Origin: Oscillospiraceae bacterium | GTDB taxonomy: Bacteria; Bacillota; Clostridia; Oscillospirales; Ruminococcaceae | Assembly: GCA_022766825.1 (NCBI GenBank) | Contig: JALEQE010000094.1 | Location: forward strand, 1 to 32,287 | Direction: 5' to 3' | DNA: 32,287 bases | Shown: piece by piece, positions 16,599 through 26,131 of the stretch | Layout of the letters: each line of letters begins with the position of its first letter | Position numbering within the stretch: position 1 is the first letter of the stretch | Notes under the pieces: model-generated | Told to the model about the DNA's origin: nothing | What the model saw: only the letters and a program-made list of their open reading frames with translations | Database searches by the model: none | Translations under genes and position numbers: made by a program

Positions 16599-17141
16599 GT
16601 GGATAATATCGCCGTAAAAGCGGAAATTCTTGACGAGAACGCGATTTCACGGGCGATAACAAGAATTTCGTTTGAAATAACCGAACGAAACAAAGGCGCG
16701 GAGGATTTGTGCCTTATCGGGCTATATTCCCGTGGAGCGGTGCTTGCAAAGCGTATCGCCGCGAAAATCGCCGCGAACGAGGGGCGGGAAATCCCGACGG
16801 GGTTGCTTGATATAACGCCGTTTCGTGATGATGAACGCCGAGGTCAGGCTTCCGACGGTTCGCAGATTGATTTCGATATTACGGGAAAGCGCGTTGTGAT
16901 AATTGACGATGTGATTTTCACGGGAAGAACGGCGCGCGCCGCGATTGACGGACTTATGAGGCGCGGACGTCCGAAACTTATTCAGCTTGCAGCTTTGATA
17001 GACCGAGGTCACAGGGAACTGCCGATACGCGCGGATTATATCGGGAAAAATCTTCCCACATCAAAGGACGAAAAAGTGCGCGTTATGTTAAAAGAAACAG
17101 ACGGCTGCGATAAAGTCGTAATTTGCGAAGAGCAGAGTTGA
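16599..17141 (+). CDS. pyrR: PyrR: pyr operon regulator / uracil phosphoribosyltransferase
   Basis: 180 aa, start GTG at 16599 preceded by GGGGTGAG. Type I phosphoribosyltransferase fold with the PRPP loop [21 protein letters not shown] (~97-117) and the PyrR-typical stretches [25 protein letters not shown] and [22 protein letters not shown]. The family binds pyr mRNA leaders when UMP is high and promotes termination; many members also make UMP from uracil and PRPP. It is the first gene of the operon, right behind an attenuator-type terminator, as expected for autoregulation. Confidence 0.95.
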   Translation: MDNIAVKAEILDENAISRAITRISFEITERNKGAEDLCLIGLYSRGAVLAKRIAAKIAANEGREIPTGLLDITPFRDDERRGQASDGSQIDFDITGKRVVIIDDVIFTGRTARAAIDGLMRRGRPKLIQLAALIDRGHRELPIRADYIGKNLPTSKDEKVRVMLKETDGCDKVVICEEQS

Positions 17142-17213
17142 CTTTCGTTGCACCGATATAAAACATAAAACGGCTTGGTTTGTGGTACAAAGAAAGCGTG
17201 GTTTGGAGGAAAT

Positions 17214-18485
17214 ATGGATCTTTTGCTGAAGAACGGGTATGTGGTTGACGCCGCGAATGATTTTGAGGGGAAAGCTGATATACTTATAAATAAAGGTAAA
17301 ATTATGAAGTGCGCTCCCGAGATAACCGAAAAAGCGGACAAAGTGATCGACTGCGGAGGAATGACGGTTATACCCGGAATATGCGATATGCACGTTCATC
17401 TGCGTGACCCGGGACAAACGCACAAAGAGGATATTATTACAGGCTGTGAGGCGGCGGCGGCAGGCGGAGTTACCGCGCTGGCTTGTATGCCGAATACAAA
17501 TCCGCCCGTTGACAACGCGCAGGTGGTTATGTACATTCTGAACAAAGCGCGCAACGCCAAAGCAAAGGTTTACCCGATAGGGTGCATAACAAAGGGAATG
17601 AAAGGCGAGGAACTCTGCGACTTTGAGGAACTGCGCAAAGCGGGGTGCGTTGCCGTATCCGATGACGGAAAGCCCGTCCGCAACGCGCGGCTTATGGCGA
17701 GGGCTATGGTCAAGGCGCATTATGTAGGACTGCGCGTTATTTCCCACTGCGAAGACCCCGATATAATCGCGGGAGGAATTATGAACAGCGGCGAGGTTTC
17801 AAAGGAACTCGGCGTTAAGGGAATGCACAGAATGAGCGAGGATACGCAAACCGCGCGCGAAATCGTAATGGCGGGCGACCTTGAAATGCCGATACACATA
17901 GCGCACGTTTCAACGGCGACAAGTATGCTTTTGGTGAGGTTGGGCGCGCGTTACGGCACAATGGTTACTTCCGAAACGTGTCCGCACTACTTTACACTTA
18001 CAGATGAAAAGCTGAGAACGCGCGACGCGGATTATCGTATGAACCCGCCGCTCCGCACGAACGACGATGTAGCGGCGATAACCGAGGGTATATGCGACGG
18101 CACGATTGACTGTATAGTAACCGACCACGCTCCACATTCCGCGGAGGAAAAAGCGGATTTTGAGAAAGCACCGAACGGGGTTGTCGGAATGGAAACTTCA
18201 CTTGCGGTTACGCTCACACAGCTTTATCATACGGGAAAAATCGGATTGAAAAAAATCGTGCGTTTAATGTGCGTAAATCCGCGAAAAATACTTGAAATCC
18301 CCGGCGGTAACTTCTCGGTGGGCGAACCCGCGGATATTGCAATATTCGACCCGAACGAGGAATGGGTTGTTGATCCGGACAAGCTACACTCAAAATCGCA
18401 CAACACCTGTTTCAAGGGAATGACGCTTAAAGGGCGCGTAAAAATGACAATACTCGACGGAAACGTTGTTTATGAAGATAAATAA
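17214..18485 (+). CDS. pyrC: Dihydroorotase
   Basis: 423 aa from the ATG at 17214 (SD TTGGAGGAAAT); an in-frame ATG at 17175 is upstream of the SD and was rejected. Amidohydrolase of the third pyrimidine step, closing carbamoyl aspartate to dihydroorotate. The metal-binding HVHLRDPGQTHKED sits at about residues 59-72; further zinc or substrate motifs are ACMPNTNPPVDN, VISHCED, HIAHVST and CIVTDHAPHSAEEK. Length is typical of the class I bacterial enzyme. Confidence 0.95.
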   Translation: MDLLLKNGYVVDAANDFEGKADILINKGKIMKCAPEITEKADKVIDCGGMTVIPGICDMHVHLRDPGQTHKEDIITGCEAAAAGGVTALACMPNTNPPVDNAQVVMYILNKARNAKAKVYPIGCITKGMKGEELCDFEELRKAGCVAVSDDGKPVRNARLMARAMVKAHYVGLRVISHCEDPDIIAGGIMNSGEVSKELGVKGMHRMSEDTQTAREIVMAGDLEMPIHIAHVSTATSMLLVRLGARYGTMVTSETCPHYFTLTDEKLRTRDADYRMNPPLRTNDDVAAITEGICDGTIDCIVTDHAPHSAEEKADFEKAPNGVVGMETSLAVTLTQLYHTGKIGLKKIVRLMCVNPRKILEIPGGNFSVGEPADIAIFDPNEEWVVDPDKLHSKSHNTCFKGMTLKGRVKMTILDGNVVYEDK

Positions 18486-18497
18486 GGAGAGAGTAAA

Positions 18498-19436
18498 ATG
18501 GCATTGGACAGACTTATCGAAAAAATCGAACAGACGCAGAACCCCACAGTAGCGGGACTTGACCCGAAACTTGATTATGTTCCTGAATATATCAAGAGAA
18601 AGTGCTTTGAGAAGTACGGTGAAACGCTGAAAGGCGCGGCAAAGGCTCTTTTGGAATTTAACAAGGCGCTTATCGACGCACTTTACGACATTGTTCCCGC
18701 GGTTAAGCCGCAGGCGGCTTATTATGAAATGTACGGCGTTCAGGGTGTGAAAACGCTTTATAAAACGCAGGAATACGCGCGTTCAAAGGGAATGTACGTT
18801 ATAACGGACGGCAAGCGCAACGACATCGGAACGACAATGGAAGCGTATGCCGCGGCTCACCTGGGCAAGGTGAAAGTGGGCAGTGAGGAATACGAGCCGT
18901 TTTTGGGTGACGCTCTCACAGTAAACGGTTATCTCGGTTCGGACGGAATAAAGCCGCTTATAAAAGTATGTCAGGATAATGACAAGGGCATTTTCGTACT
19001 CGCGAAAACCTCCAACCCATCAAGCGGCGAATTGCAGGACAAGAAAATCGACGGAGTACCCGTTTACGAGCTTATGGGAAAAATGTGCGAGGAATGGGGC
19101 AAGGAACTTCCCGGCGTTTACGGTTACAGCGGCGTCGGAATAGTTGCTGGCGCTACATACCCCGAACAGATAAAGCGTCTGCGCGAGCTTTTGCCGCATA
19201 CATTCTTCCTTATTCCCGGTTACGGGGCGCAGGGTGCTACGGCAAAGGATATTGCGGGTGCGTTTGATGAAAACGGTCTGGGCGGTATTGTAAACAGCTC
19301 CCGCGGCATTATGTGCGCTTATCAGAAACAGAAATGCGACGAACACGAGTTTGCCGAGGCGGCGCGCCGCGAGGCAATTCGTATGCGCGATGAAATTATG
19401 GGCGAAATCGGAAAAATTCAGATTTCAAAGAATTGA
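18498..19436 (+). CDS. pyrF: Orotidine 5'-phosphate decarboxylase (long type)
   Basis: 312 aa, SD AAGGAGAG. The last step of UMP synthesis. Catalytic DGKRNDIGTT (the Asp-Lys-Asp pattern, ~104-113), VAGLDPKLDYVPEY near the N-terminus and a phosphate-binding GYGAQG / NSSRGIM at the C-terminal end. The length belongs to the long (~300-aa) PyrF class rather than the ~240-aa one. It begins 12 bp after pyrC. Confidence 0.95.
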   Translation: MALDRLIEKIEQTQNPTVAGLDPKLDYVPEYIKRKCFEKYGETLKGAAKALLEFNKALIDALYDIVPAVKPQAAYYEMYGVQGVKTLYKTQEYARSKGMYVITDGKRNDIGTTMEAYAAAHLGKVKVGSEEYEPFLGDALTVNGYLGSDGIKPLIKVCQDNDKGIFVLAKTSNPSSGELQDKKIDGVPVYELMGKMCEEWGKELPGVYGYSGVGIVAGATYPEQIKRLRELLPHTFFLIPGYGAQGATAKDIAGAFDENGLGGIVNSSRGIMCAYQKQKCDEHEFAEAARREAIRMRDEIMGEIGKIQISKN

Positions 19437-19501
19437 CGATTGCTAGCAATTGCTAACTGTTAAAACATTTCGGCGGATTTTGAAAAATCGGAGGAAAAAA
19501 G

Positions 19502-20596
19502 ATGATTTTTGAGAACAAAAGAAAAGCCTCTCTTGTGCTTGCTGACGGCACGGTATTTGAGGGGCGCGGTTTCGGAGCGGAGGGCAGCACAATCGGCGAG
19601 ATAGTGTTCACCACCGCGATGACGGGCTATCAGGAAACACTCACCGACCCGAGCTATTGCGGGCAGATAGTAACGCAGACGTTTCCGCTTATAGGAAATT
19701 ACGGCGTGAACAAAATCGACCCCGAAAGCAACGGCAGCGCGGTTGCGGGTTACATTGTGCGCGAGCATTGCGAAGAACCGTCGAATTTCCGCTGCGAGGG
19801 CGACCTTGACAGCTATCTCAAAGATTTAAATATCGTGGGGATTTACGATATCGATACGCGTCATCTGACGAAAATAATCCGCGAAAGCGGAGTTATGAAC
19901 GGCGCGATTGTTTCCGGCGATTACGACAAGGAAGAGCTTCTTGAAAAAATCCGCGCTTATAAAGTCGGCGAAGTGGTTTCAAAAGTATCGGTTAAGGAAA
20001 AGCAGTATTTCCCCGCCGAAAACGCGAAATTCAACGTTGTTTTAATGGATTACGGCTACAAATTCAATATCCGCAGAGAACTTGTAAAACGCGGCTGCAA
20101 TGTTACCGTTATGCCGTACAACGCGACCGCTGATGAAATAAAAGCACTCAACCCCGACGGAATTATGCTGTCGAACGGTCCGGGCGACCCTACCGACAAC
20201 GTGCAGTCAATTGAGACTTTGCGTGAACTTATTTCCGCGCAGATACCGACTTTCGGAATTTGTTTGGGACATCAGCTGCTTGCGCTTGCAAACGGCGCGA
20301 AAACCGAAAAGCTGAAATACGGTCACCGCGGCGGAAATCAACCCGTTAAGGATTTGGCGATGGACAGAACGTTCATCACCTCGCAAAACCACGGTTACGC
20401 GGTTATCGGCGACAGCGTTCCGAAAGAAGTCGGCGCGGTTTCGCACATCAACGGCAACGACGGTACCTGCGAGGGCGTTCGTTATACCAACGCGCCCGCG
20501 TTTACCGTTCAGTTCCACCCCGAGGCTTGCGGAGGTCCGCACGATACCTCGTATTTGTTTGATGAATTTATAAAGCTTATGGGAGGAAACAAGTAA
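19502..20596 (+). CDS. carA: Carbamoyl-phosphate synthase, small (glutaminase) subunit
   Basis: 364 aa, SD CGGAGG. The N-terminal CPSase_sm_chain domain (VLADGTVFEGRGFG, TGYQETLTDPSYCGQIV) is followed by a class I glutamine amidotransferase with nucleophile Cys in FGICLGHQLLALA (~residue 250) and FHPEACGGPHD for the catalytic His and Glu. It supplies ammonia to CarB. The stop overlaps the carB start by one base (TAATG), implying coupled 1:1 synthesis. Confidence 0.96.
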   Translation: MIFENKRKASLVLADGTVFEGRGFGAEGSTIGEIVFTTAMTGYQETLTDPSYCGQIVTQTFPLIGNYGVNKIDPESNGSAVAGYIVREHCEEPSNFRCEGDLDSYLKDLNIVGIYDIDTRHLTKIIRESGVMNGAIVSGDYDKEELLEKIRAYKVGEVVSKVSVKEKQYFPAENAKFNVVLMDYGYKFNIRRELVKRGCNVTVMPYNATADEIKALNPDGIMLSNGPGDPTDNVQSIETLRELISAQIPTFGICLGHQLLALANGAKTEKLKYGHRGGNQPVKDLAMDRTFITSQNHGYAVIGDSVPKEVGAVSHINGNDGTCEGVRYTNAPAFTVQFHPEACGGPHDTSYLFDEFIKLMGGNK

Positions 20597-23500
20597 TGCC
20601 GTTAAGAAGTGATATAAAGAAAGTACTGGTTATCGGTTCGGGTCCTATTATTATCGGACAGGCTGCCGAATTTGACTATGCGGGAACGCAGGCTTGCCGC
20701 GCACTTAAACAGGAGGGTTTGGAGGTCGTTCTGATAAACTCCAACCCCGCGACAATTATGACCGATAAGCATATGGCGGACAAGGTTTACATTGAACCGC
20801 TGACTTTGGACGTTGTAAAGCGCATTATCGAGATTGAAAAGCCCGACTCCGTTGTATCAAACCTCGGCGGACAGACCGCTCTGACGCTTTCAATGCAGCT
20901 TGCGGAAAGCGGATTTTTGGAAGAGCACGGCGTAAAACTGCTCGGCTCAAATCCAGAAACCATTCACAAAGCCGAGGACAGACAGGCTTTTAAGGATACG
21001 ATGGAAGAAATCGGTCAGCCCGTAATTCCGTCAAAGGTTGTCGAGGACATTGACAGCGCGATGGAGTTCGCGGAGGTTATCGGTTATCCCGTAATCGTTC
21101 GTCCCGCATTTACGTTGGGCGGCACGGGCGGCGGTATCGCGAATACTCCCGAGGAACTGCACGAAATCGCGACAAACGGACTGCGCCTTTCTCCGATTAC
21201 TCAGATACTTGTTGAGAAATGTATCGCGGGTTGGAAAGAAATCGAGTTTGAGGTAATGCGTGACAGAAAAGGCAACGTTATCACGGTCTGCTCTATGGAA
21301 AACTTCGACCCCGTCGGAGTTCACACGGGCGACTCAATCGTTGTCGCGCCCTGCGTAACGCTTGCCGATAAAGAGTATCAGATGTTGCGTACAGCGGCGT
21401 TGGATATTATTCAGGCTCTGAAAGTCGAGGGCGGCTGCAACTGTCAGTTCGCACTGAAACCCGACAGCTTTGAGTATGCCGTAATCGAGGTTAATCCTCG
21501 TGTATCTCGTTCCTCCGCGCTTGCGTCAAAGGCAACGGGTTATCCCATTGCAAAAGTCGCGGCTCGTATTGCTGTCGGCTATACGCTTGACGAAATCGTA
21601 AACCAGGTAACGGGCAAAACATACGCTTGCTTTGAACCTGCGCTCGATTATCTTGTCGTTAAGTTTCCGAAGTGGCCGTTTGATAAGTTCGTTTACGCGA
21701 ACAAGACGCTCGGTACTCAGATGAAGGCAACGGGCGAGATTATGGCTATCGCTCCGAGTTTTGAGGCGGGTATGATGAAAGCGGTTCGCTCGATTGAGCT
21801 GAAAATGGATACGCTCACCAAAAAGGAGTTTACGCTTCTTACCGATGAGGAAGTACTCAAAAAGCTGGAAGACATTGACGTTGACCGTTGCTTCTGCGTG
21901 TTTGAGGCTCTGAAACGCGGAATTTCCGTTGATACCATTCACGATATTACGAAAATCGACAAGTGGTTCATTTCAAAGCTTAACAACCTTGTAATGCTTG
22001 AAAAATGGCTTGCCGACGGTAAACTTACACAGGAAAAATACGATATTGCCAAGAAGTACTGCTACCTTGACAGTTCAATCGAGAAAATATCGGGTCAGAA
22101 ACTTGCCGACTGCGGAATTGAACGCCGACTTGCCGTATACAAAATGGTTGATACCTGCGCGGCGGAGTTTGCGGCGTCAACACCGTATTTCTACAATACG
22201 TTCGACCGTGAGAACGAAGCGGCGGAGTTTATCGAGGCTCACCCGACCGACAAGAAGAAAGTTATCGTTTTCGGTTCGGGACCCATTCGTATCGGACAGG
22301 GTATCGAATTTGACTATTGCTCGGTTCACTGCGTTTGGACGCTGAAAGAAGAAGGCTGCGAGGCTATTATCTGCAACAACAACCCCGAAACCGTTTCAAC
22401 GGACTTCGATACGGGAACGCGCCTTTATTTCGACCCGCTTACCCGCGAGGACGTCGAGGCTCTTATTGCGACAGAAAAGCCGTATGGGTGCGTTGTTCAG
22501 TTCGGCGGACAGACGGCGATTTCGCTTACAAAACATCTGACAGAACTGGGTGTGCGTATTCTCGGAACACAGGCGGCGGACATTGACGCGGCGGAAGACC
22601 GTGAGCTGTTTGACGAACTGCTTGAAAAATGCAACATTCCGCGCCCAAAGGGAGAAACTGTATTCACAACGGACGAGGCGGTCAAAGCGGCGAACGAACT
22701 CGGTTATCCCGTACTTCTGCGCCCGTCATACGTTCTCGGCGGACAGAATATGATAATCGCGCACGGTGACAGCGATGTTATCGAATATATGAACATCATC
22801 ACGGCGACAAAACTCGAAAACCCCGTGCTTATCGATAAGTATATGATGGGAACGGAAGTCGAGGTTGACGCGATTTGCGATGGCGAGGATTTTGTAATTC
22901 CCGGAATTATGGAACACGTCGAGCGCGCGGGAATCCATTCGGGCGACTCCATTTCGATTTATCCGTGTCAGAACCTTTCGGAGCATATCAAGAAAGTAAT
23001 TATCGACTACACCGAAAAGCTGGCGAAAGCCCTGCACGTTGTAGGTCTTGTGAACATTCAGTATGTTGTTTACAATCACGAGGTTTATGTAATAGAAGTA
23101 AACCCTCGTTCTTCAAGAACTGTTCCTTATATCAGCAAGGTTACGGGCGTGCCTATGGTTGACCTCGCGACAAAGGTAATTCTCGGCAAGAAACTCAAAG
23201 ATATGGGATACAAGAGCGGACTTTATCCCGAAAGCAATTATATCGCGGTTAAAGTTCCCGTGTTCTCGTTCGCCAAACTGAACGACGTGGATAATCAGCT
23301 CGGTCCCGAAATGAAGTCAACGGGCGAATGTCTGGGTATCGCAAAAACGTTCGGTGACGCGCTGTTCAAGGGACTTACGGCGGCGGGATATAAGTTCTGC
23401 GACAAGGGCGGAGTGCTTATTTCCGTGCGTGATTCCGATAAGAACGAAGTTATCGAAATCGCGAGCCGTTTCGAGGAACTCGGCTTTAAGATTTACGCGA

Positions 23501-23802
23501 CAGCAGGTACGGCGTCCGTGCTTAACCGCAATATGATTGCGGCAAATCACGTTTACCGTATTCACGAGGCGAAAGAGCCGAACGTCATTACGCTTTTGGA
23601 AAGCGGGGAAATCAATTACGTTGTTTCCACTTCCGAAACGGGCAGAAAACCGTCGCTTGACAGTGTGCGTATGAGAAGAAAAGCGGTTGAGCGTTCAATA
23701 GTATGTCTTACGGCGATTGATACGGCAAACGCTTTGCTTGATTGTCTTGAAGCGCGTCGTTCGATTAACGATGTCGAAATGGTTGACATTACTAAAATAT
23801 AA
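20596..23802 (+). CDS. carB: Carbamoyl-phosphate synthase, large subunit
   Basis: 1068 aa, normal length. Two homologous ATP-grasp halves: the first from IIIGQAAEFDYAGTQACRALK, the second from RIGQGIEFDYCSVHCVWTLKEEGCEAI around residue 560. Both show the ATP-grasp signatures (YPVIVRPAFTLGGTGGG and YPVLLRPSYVLGG; EVNPRVSRSSALASKATGYPIAK and EVNPRSSRTVPYISKVTGVPM). The C-terminal ~130 residues are the MGS-like allosteric domain, where UMP or IMP binds in relatives. The SD GGGAGG lies inside carA. All key regions are intact. Confidence 0.97.
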   Translation: MPLRSDIKKVLVIGSGPIIIGQAAEFDYAGTQACRALKQEGLEVVLINSNPATIMTDKHMADKVYIEPLTLDVVKRIIEIEKPDSVVSNLGGQTALTLSMQLAESGFLEEHGVKLLGSNPETIHKAEDRQAFKDTMEEIGQPVIPSKVVEDIDSAMEFAEVIGYPVIVRPAFTLGGTGGGIANTPEELHEIATNGLRLSPITQILVEKCIAGWKEIEFEVMRDRKGNVITVCSMENFDPVGVHTGDSIVVAPCVTLADKEYQMLRTAALDIIQALKVEGGCNCQFALKPDSFEYAVIEVNPRVSRSSALASKATGYPIAKVAARIAVGYTLDEIVNQVTGKTYACFEPALDYLVVKFPKWPFDKFVYANKTLGTQMKATGEIMAIAPSFEAGMMKAVRSIELKMDTLTKKEFTLLTDEEVLKKLEDIDVDRCFCVFEALKRGISVDTIHDITKIDKWFISKLNNLVMLEKWLADGKLTQEKYDIAKKYCYLDSSIEKISGQKLADCGIERRLAVYKMVDTCAAEFAASTPYFYNTFDRENEAAEFIEAHPTDKKKVIVFGSGPIRIGQGIEFDYCSVHCVWTLKEEGCEAIICNNNPETVSTDFDTGTRLYFDPLTREDVEALIATEKPYGCVVQFGGQTAISLTKHLTELGVRILGTQAADIDAAEDRELFDELLEKCNIPRPKGETVFTTDEAVKAANELGYPVLLRPSYVLGGQNMIIAHGDSDVIEYMNIITATKLENPVLIDKYMMGTEVEVDAICDGEDFVIPGIMEHVERAGIHSGDSISIYPCQNLSEHIKKVIIDYTEKLAKALHVVGLVNIQYVVYNHEVYVIEVNPRSSRTVPYISKVTGVPMVDLATKVILGKKLKDMGYKSGLYPESNYIAVKVPVFSFAKLNDVDNQLGPEMKSTGECLGIAKTFGDALFKGLTAAGYKFCDKGGVLISVRDSDKNEVIEIASRFEELGFKIYATAGTASVLNRNMIAANHVYRIHEAKEPNVITLLESGEINYVVSTSETGRKPSLDSVRMRRKAVERSIVCLTAIDTANALLDCLEARRSINDVEMVDITKI

Positions 23803-23810
23803 CTATTATC

Positions 23811-23833
23811 TCTCCCCCCTCTTTTGGGGGAGA
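23811..23833 (+). other. Intercistronic hairpin after carB
   Basis: TCTCCCCC (23811-23818) pairs perfectly with GGGGGAGA (23826-23833) around a CTCTTTT loop. No T-run follows, so it may be an mRNA-end stabiliser or a partial block rather than a terminator. Confidence 0.55.
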
Positions 23834-23855
23834 AATTGAATAAGGTAACAAATCT

Positions 23856-24443
23856 ATGAAAATCGGCAATTATTCGGTTAAGCACAGCTATAAGCCCGCG
23901 CGGATAATCAGTGACGTTTTGTCGTTGGGAATAACCGTTTTGATACTGTTTTCCACGCTGAATTTTTTTCCGCTTTATAAAGCGAGAATAAACGAAATCG
24001 GCGAGGTAAATCTTGAGATAGTCGCGGAATATCGTTATTCGCTGACATACAGGCAGTATTTCGCGTGGATATATCCCGCGCTTGCCGTAATAATATTTGG
24101 TGTGTATCTTATTCTGATACTGAAAAATCACAGGTTCGCGAAATACGACATAACGGCGGCTAACGCGCAGAGCGTTTACGATTGGTACGCTTTCGCGGTT
24201 TCGCTTTGCAAGATACCGCTGCTACTTGCCGTGCTTGATATGATGTACGTTTTTCATCAGCGAATGATGTTCAACGAGGTGCGTTTGTTCGGTTTTCAGT
24301 ATATTCTGTACGCACTTTTGATTGTTATTGTGGTTCGCTTGTCGGTTCACAGAATAAAAGGACTTACTCAAAAGGAAAAGAAATCGAATAAAGCGGACGA
24401 TGTTGACGTAAAAGCCAAATTGGCGGATGACGACCGAAAATAA
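23856..24443 (+). CDS. Four-helix membrane protein of unknown function inside the pyr operon
   Basis: 195 aa. Four hydrophobic helices at about residues 18-40, 68-89, 109-132 and 145-165, joined by polar loops, and a charged C-terminus (KEKKSNKADDVDVKAKLADDDRK). The start follows a modest AAGGTAA. It lies between carB and pyrK with the same orientation and ends 10 bp before the pyrK start, within one transcript. I do not recognise the family. A uracil-transporter role is unlikely, since UraA-type permeases are far larger. It could help the DHODB complex at the membrane, or simply be a hitchhiker. Confidence 0.75.
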   Translation: MKIGNYSVKHSYKPARIISDVLSLGITVLILFSTLNFFPLYKARINEIGEVNLEIVAEYRYSLTYRQYFAWIYPALAVIIFGVYLILILKNHRFAKYDITAANAQSVYDWYAFAVSLCKIPLLLAVLDMMYVFHQRMMFNEVRLFGFQYILYALLIVIVVRLSVHRIKGLTQKEKKSNKADDVDVKAKLADDDRK

Positions 24444-24453
24444 GGAGTTTGAT

Positions 24454-25224
24454 ATGTTTTACTGCGGGAAATATCCCATAATTGAGAAAAAAACGCTTGC
24501 GAAAAGCGTCTATTCGTTCACGATAGACGCGCCCGAGCTTGCCGACGAGGCACAGCCGGGACAGTTCGCGAATATTGCCGCGCCGGGCTTTACGCTCCGC
24601 CGCCCCATTTCAATTTGCGGTATCGATAAGGAAAACGGCACTTTGCGTTTCGTGTTTGAGGTTCGAGGAAAAGGCACGGAGGAAATCGCAAGCCTTACCG
24701 AGGGCGAAAGCCTTGACGTACTCGGTCCTCTCGGAAACGGTTTCCGTATTCCCGACGGGAAAAAGGTAGTCGTTGTTGGCGGGGGAATTGGCGTGCCGCC
24801 GCTTTTGGGCGTGTCGAAAGTATCACGGGAGCTATGCACGGCTGTCCTCGGTTTCCGTGACTATTCCAAAATAATACTCACCGATGAGTTTAAAGAAAAC
24901 GGTTCGGAAACAATTATCTGTACCGATGACGGAAGCGTCGGTCAAAAGGGTTTGGTTACGTTTCCGCTTGCCGATATACTCGAAAAAGGCGAAACGGCGG
25001 CGGTTCTTGCTTGCGGCCCCGAACCTATGCTGAAAGCGGTTGTCAAGATGTGCGAATTGTATAAAGTGCCGTGTCAGGTGTCGCTTGAACAGAGAATGGG
25101 TTGCGGCGTCGGAGCGTGCGTTGTATGTTCTTGTATGACCGTCCGCAACGGACAGGAGTTCTATTCGAGAGTGTGCAAGGACGGCCCTGTATTCAATGCC
25201 GAGGAGGTGAAATTCAATGGTTGA
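24454..25224 (+). CDS. pyrK: Dihydroorotate dehydrogenase B, electron-transfer subunit
   Basis: 256 aa from the ATG at 24454 (SD TAAGGAG seven or so bases upstream); an in-frame ATG at 24427 lies inside the preceding gene. FAD-binding beta barrel with RRPISICG (~48-55), NAD-binding part VVVVGGGIGVPPLLGVSK, and the [2Fe-2S] cluster cysteines in MGCGVGACVVCSCMTV followed by the fourth in YSRVCKDGPVF. The subunit passes electrons from PyrD's FMN to NAD+. It overlaps pyrD by 8 bp. Confidence 0.95.
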   Translation: MFYCGKYPIIEKKTLAKSVYSFTIDAPELADEAQPGQFANIAAPGFTLRRPISICGIDKENGTLRFVFEVRGKGTEEIASLTEGESLDVLGPLGNGFRIPDGKKVVVVGGGIGVPPLLGVSKVSRELCTAVLGFRDYSKIILTDEFKENGSETIICTDDGSVGQKGLVTFPLADILEKGETAAVLACGPEPMLKAVVKMCELYKVPCQVSLEQRMGCGVGACVVCSCMTVRNGQEFYSRVCKDGPVFNAEEVKFNG

Positions 25225-26128
25225 TTTGAGCGTAAGAATTGCGGGAGTTGAATTTCCAAACCCCGTCATAGCAGCTTCGGGAACTTACGGCAACGGCGAA
25301 TGTTACACCGACCTATATCCGATTTCAAAGCTCGGCGGTATTTCGTGCAAGGGAATGACCATTGAGCCGAAACTCGGCAACCCGCCGCCTCGTATCGCAG
25401 AAACTTATTCGGGCATACTCAATTCCGTAGGATTGCAGAATATCGGCGTTCACGGTTTTATTGAATACTATCTCCCGACTTTGAAAGAAGAGGGAAACGT
25501 TATCATAGCGAATGTTGCGGGAGCGACAATTGACGATTATATTGCGGCGGCAGAGGCTCTTGACGCGTCCGACGTGGATATGATTGAACTGAATATTTCC
25601 TGCCCGAACGTAAAAGCGGGCGGAGCGACTTGGGGTGTTTCCGCCGAGGGAGCAAGTTCGGTTACAAAGGCAGTCCGCAAAGCGACAAGCAAGCCGCTTA
25701 TCGTAAAGCTAACGCCGAACGTTACCGATATTACGGTAATCGCGAAAGCCGTTGAGGCGGAGGGCGCAGACGCTATTTCGCTTATCAACACACTTCTCGG
25801 TATGCGTATCGATATCAAAACGCGCCGTCCCATACTCAAAAACAATATGGGTGGATTGAGCGGCCCCGCCGTATTCCCCGTCGCGGTGAGAATGGTTCAT
25901 CAATGCTATAAAGCGGTGAATATCCCGATAATCGGTATGGGCGGTATTTCCACCTGGGAGGACGCTGTCGAGATGATGCTGGCGGGCGCTTGCGCCGTTC
26001 AGATGGGTACGGCGATTTTTACAGACCCATATTCTCCGCTTAAAGTAATCGACGGTATCGCCGAATATATGGAGAAAAACGGTATAAAGTCGCTGTCGGA
26101 AATTGTCGGTCAGTGCCAAGATTGGTGA
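25217..26128 (+). CDS. pyrD: Dihydroorotate dehydrogenase B, catalytic subunit
   Basis: 303 aa, SD GGAGGTGAAA inside pyrK. Class 1B enzyme oxidising dihydroorotate to orotate with FMN. Substrate and FMN motifs: NPVIAASGTYGNG, NSVGLQNIGV, the active-site loop ELNISCPNVKAGG (Cys as base, typical of class 1), SLINTLLGMRIDI and IIGMGGISTWEDAVEMMLAGACAVQMGTA. Together with PyrK it forms an NAD+-linked heterotetramer. Confidence 0.96.
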   Translation: MVDLSVRIAGVEFPNPVIAASGTYGNGECYTDLYPISKLGGISCKGMTIEPKLGNPPPRIAETYSGILNSVGLQNIGVHGFIEYYLPTLKEEGNVIIANVAGATIDDYIAAAEALDASDVDMIELNISCPNVKAGGATWGVSAEGASSVTKAVRKATSKPLIVKLTPNVTDITVIAKAVEAEGADAISLINTLLGMRIDIKTRRPILKNNMGGLSGPAVFPVAVRMVHQCYKAVNIPIIGMGGISTWEDAVEMMLAGACAVQMGTAIFTDPYSPLKVIDGIAEYMEKNGIKSLSEIVGQCQDW

Positions 26129-26131
26129 ATT

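Noticed and set aside
19440-19459. TTGCTAGCAA palindrome and short direct repeat before carA
   Set aside because: Short, without a T-run and not near a promoter; may be chance.
23811-23833. Hairpin after carB as an operon terminator
   Set aside because: No T-run follows, and pyrK/pyrD downstream belong to the same pathway with no promoter seen between.
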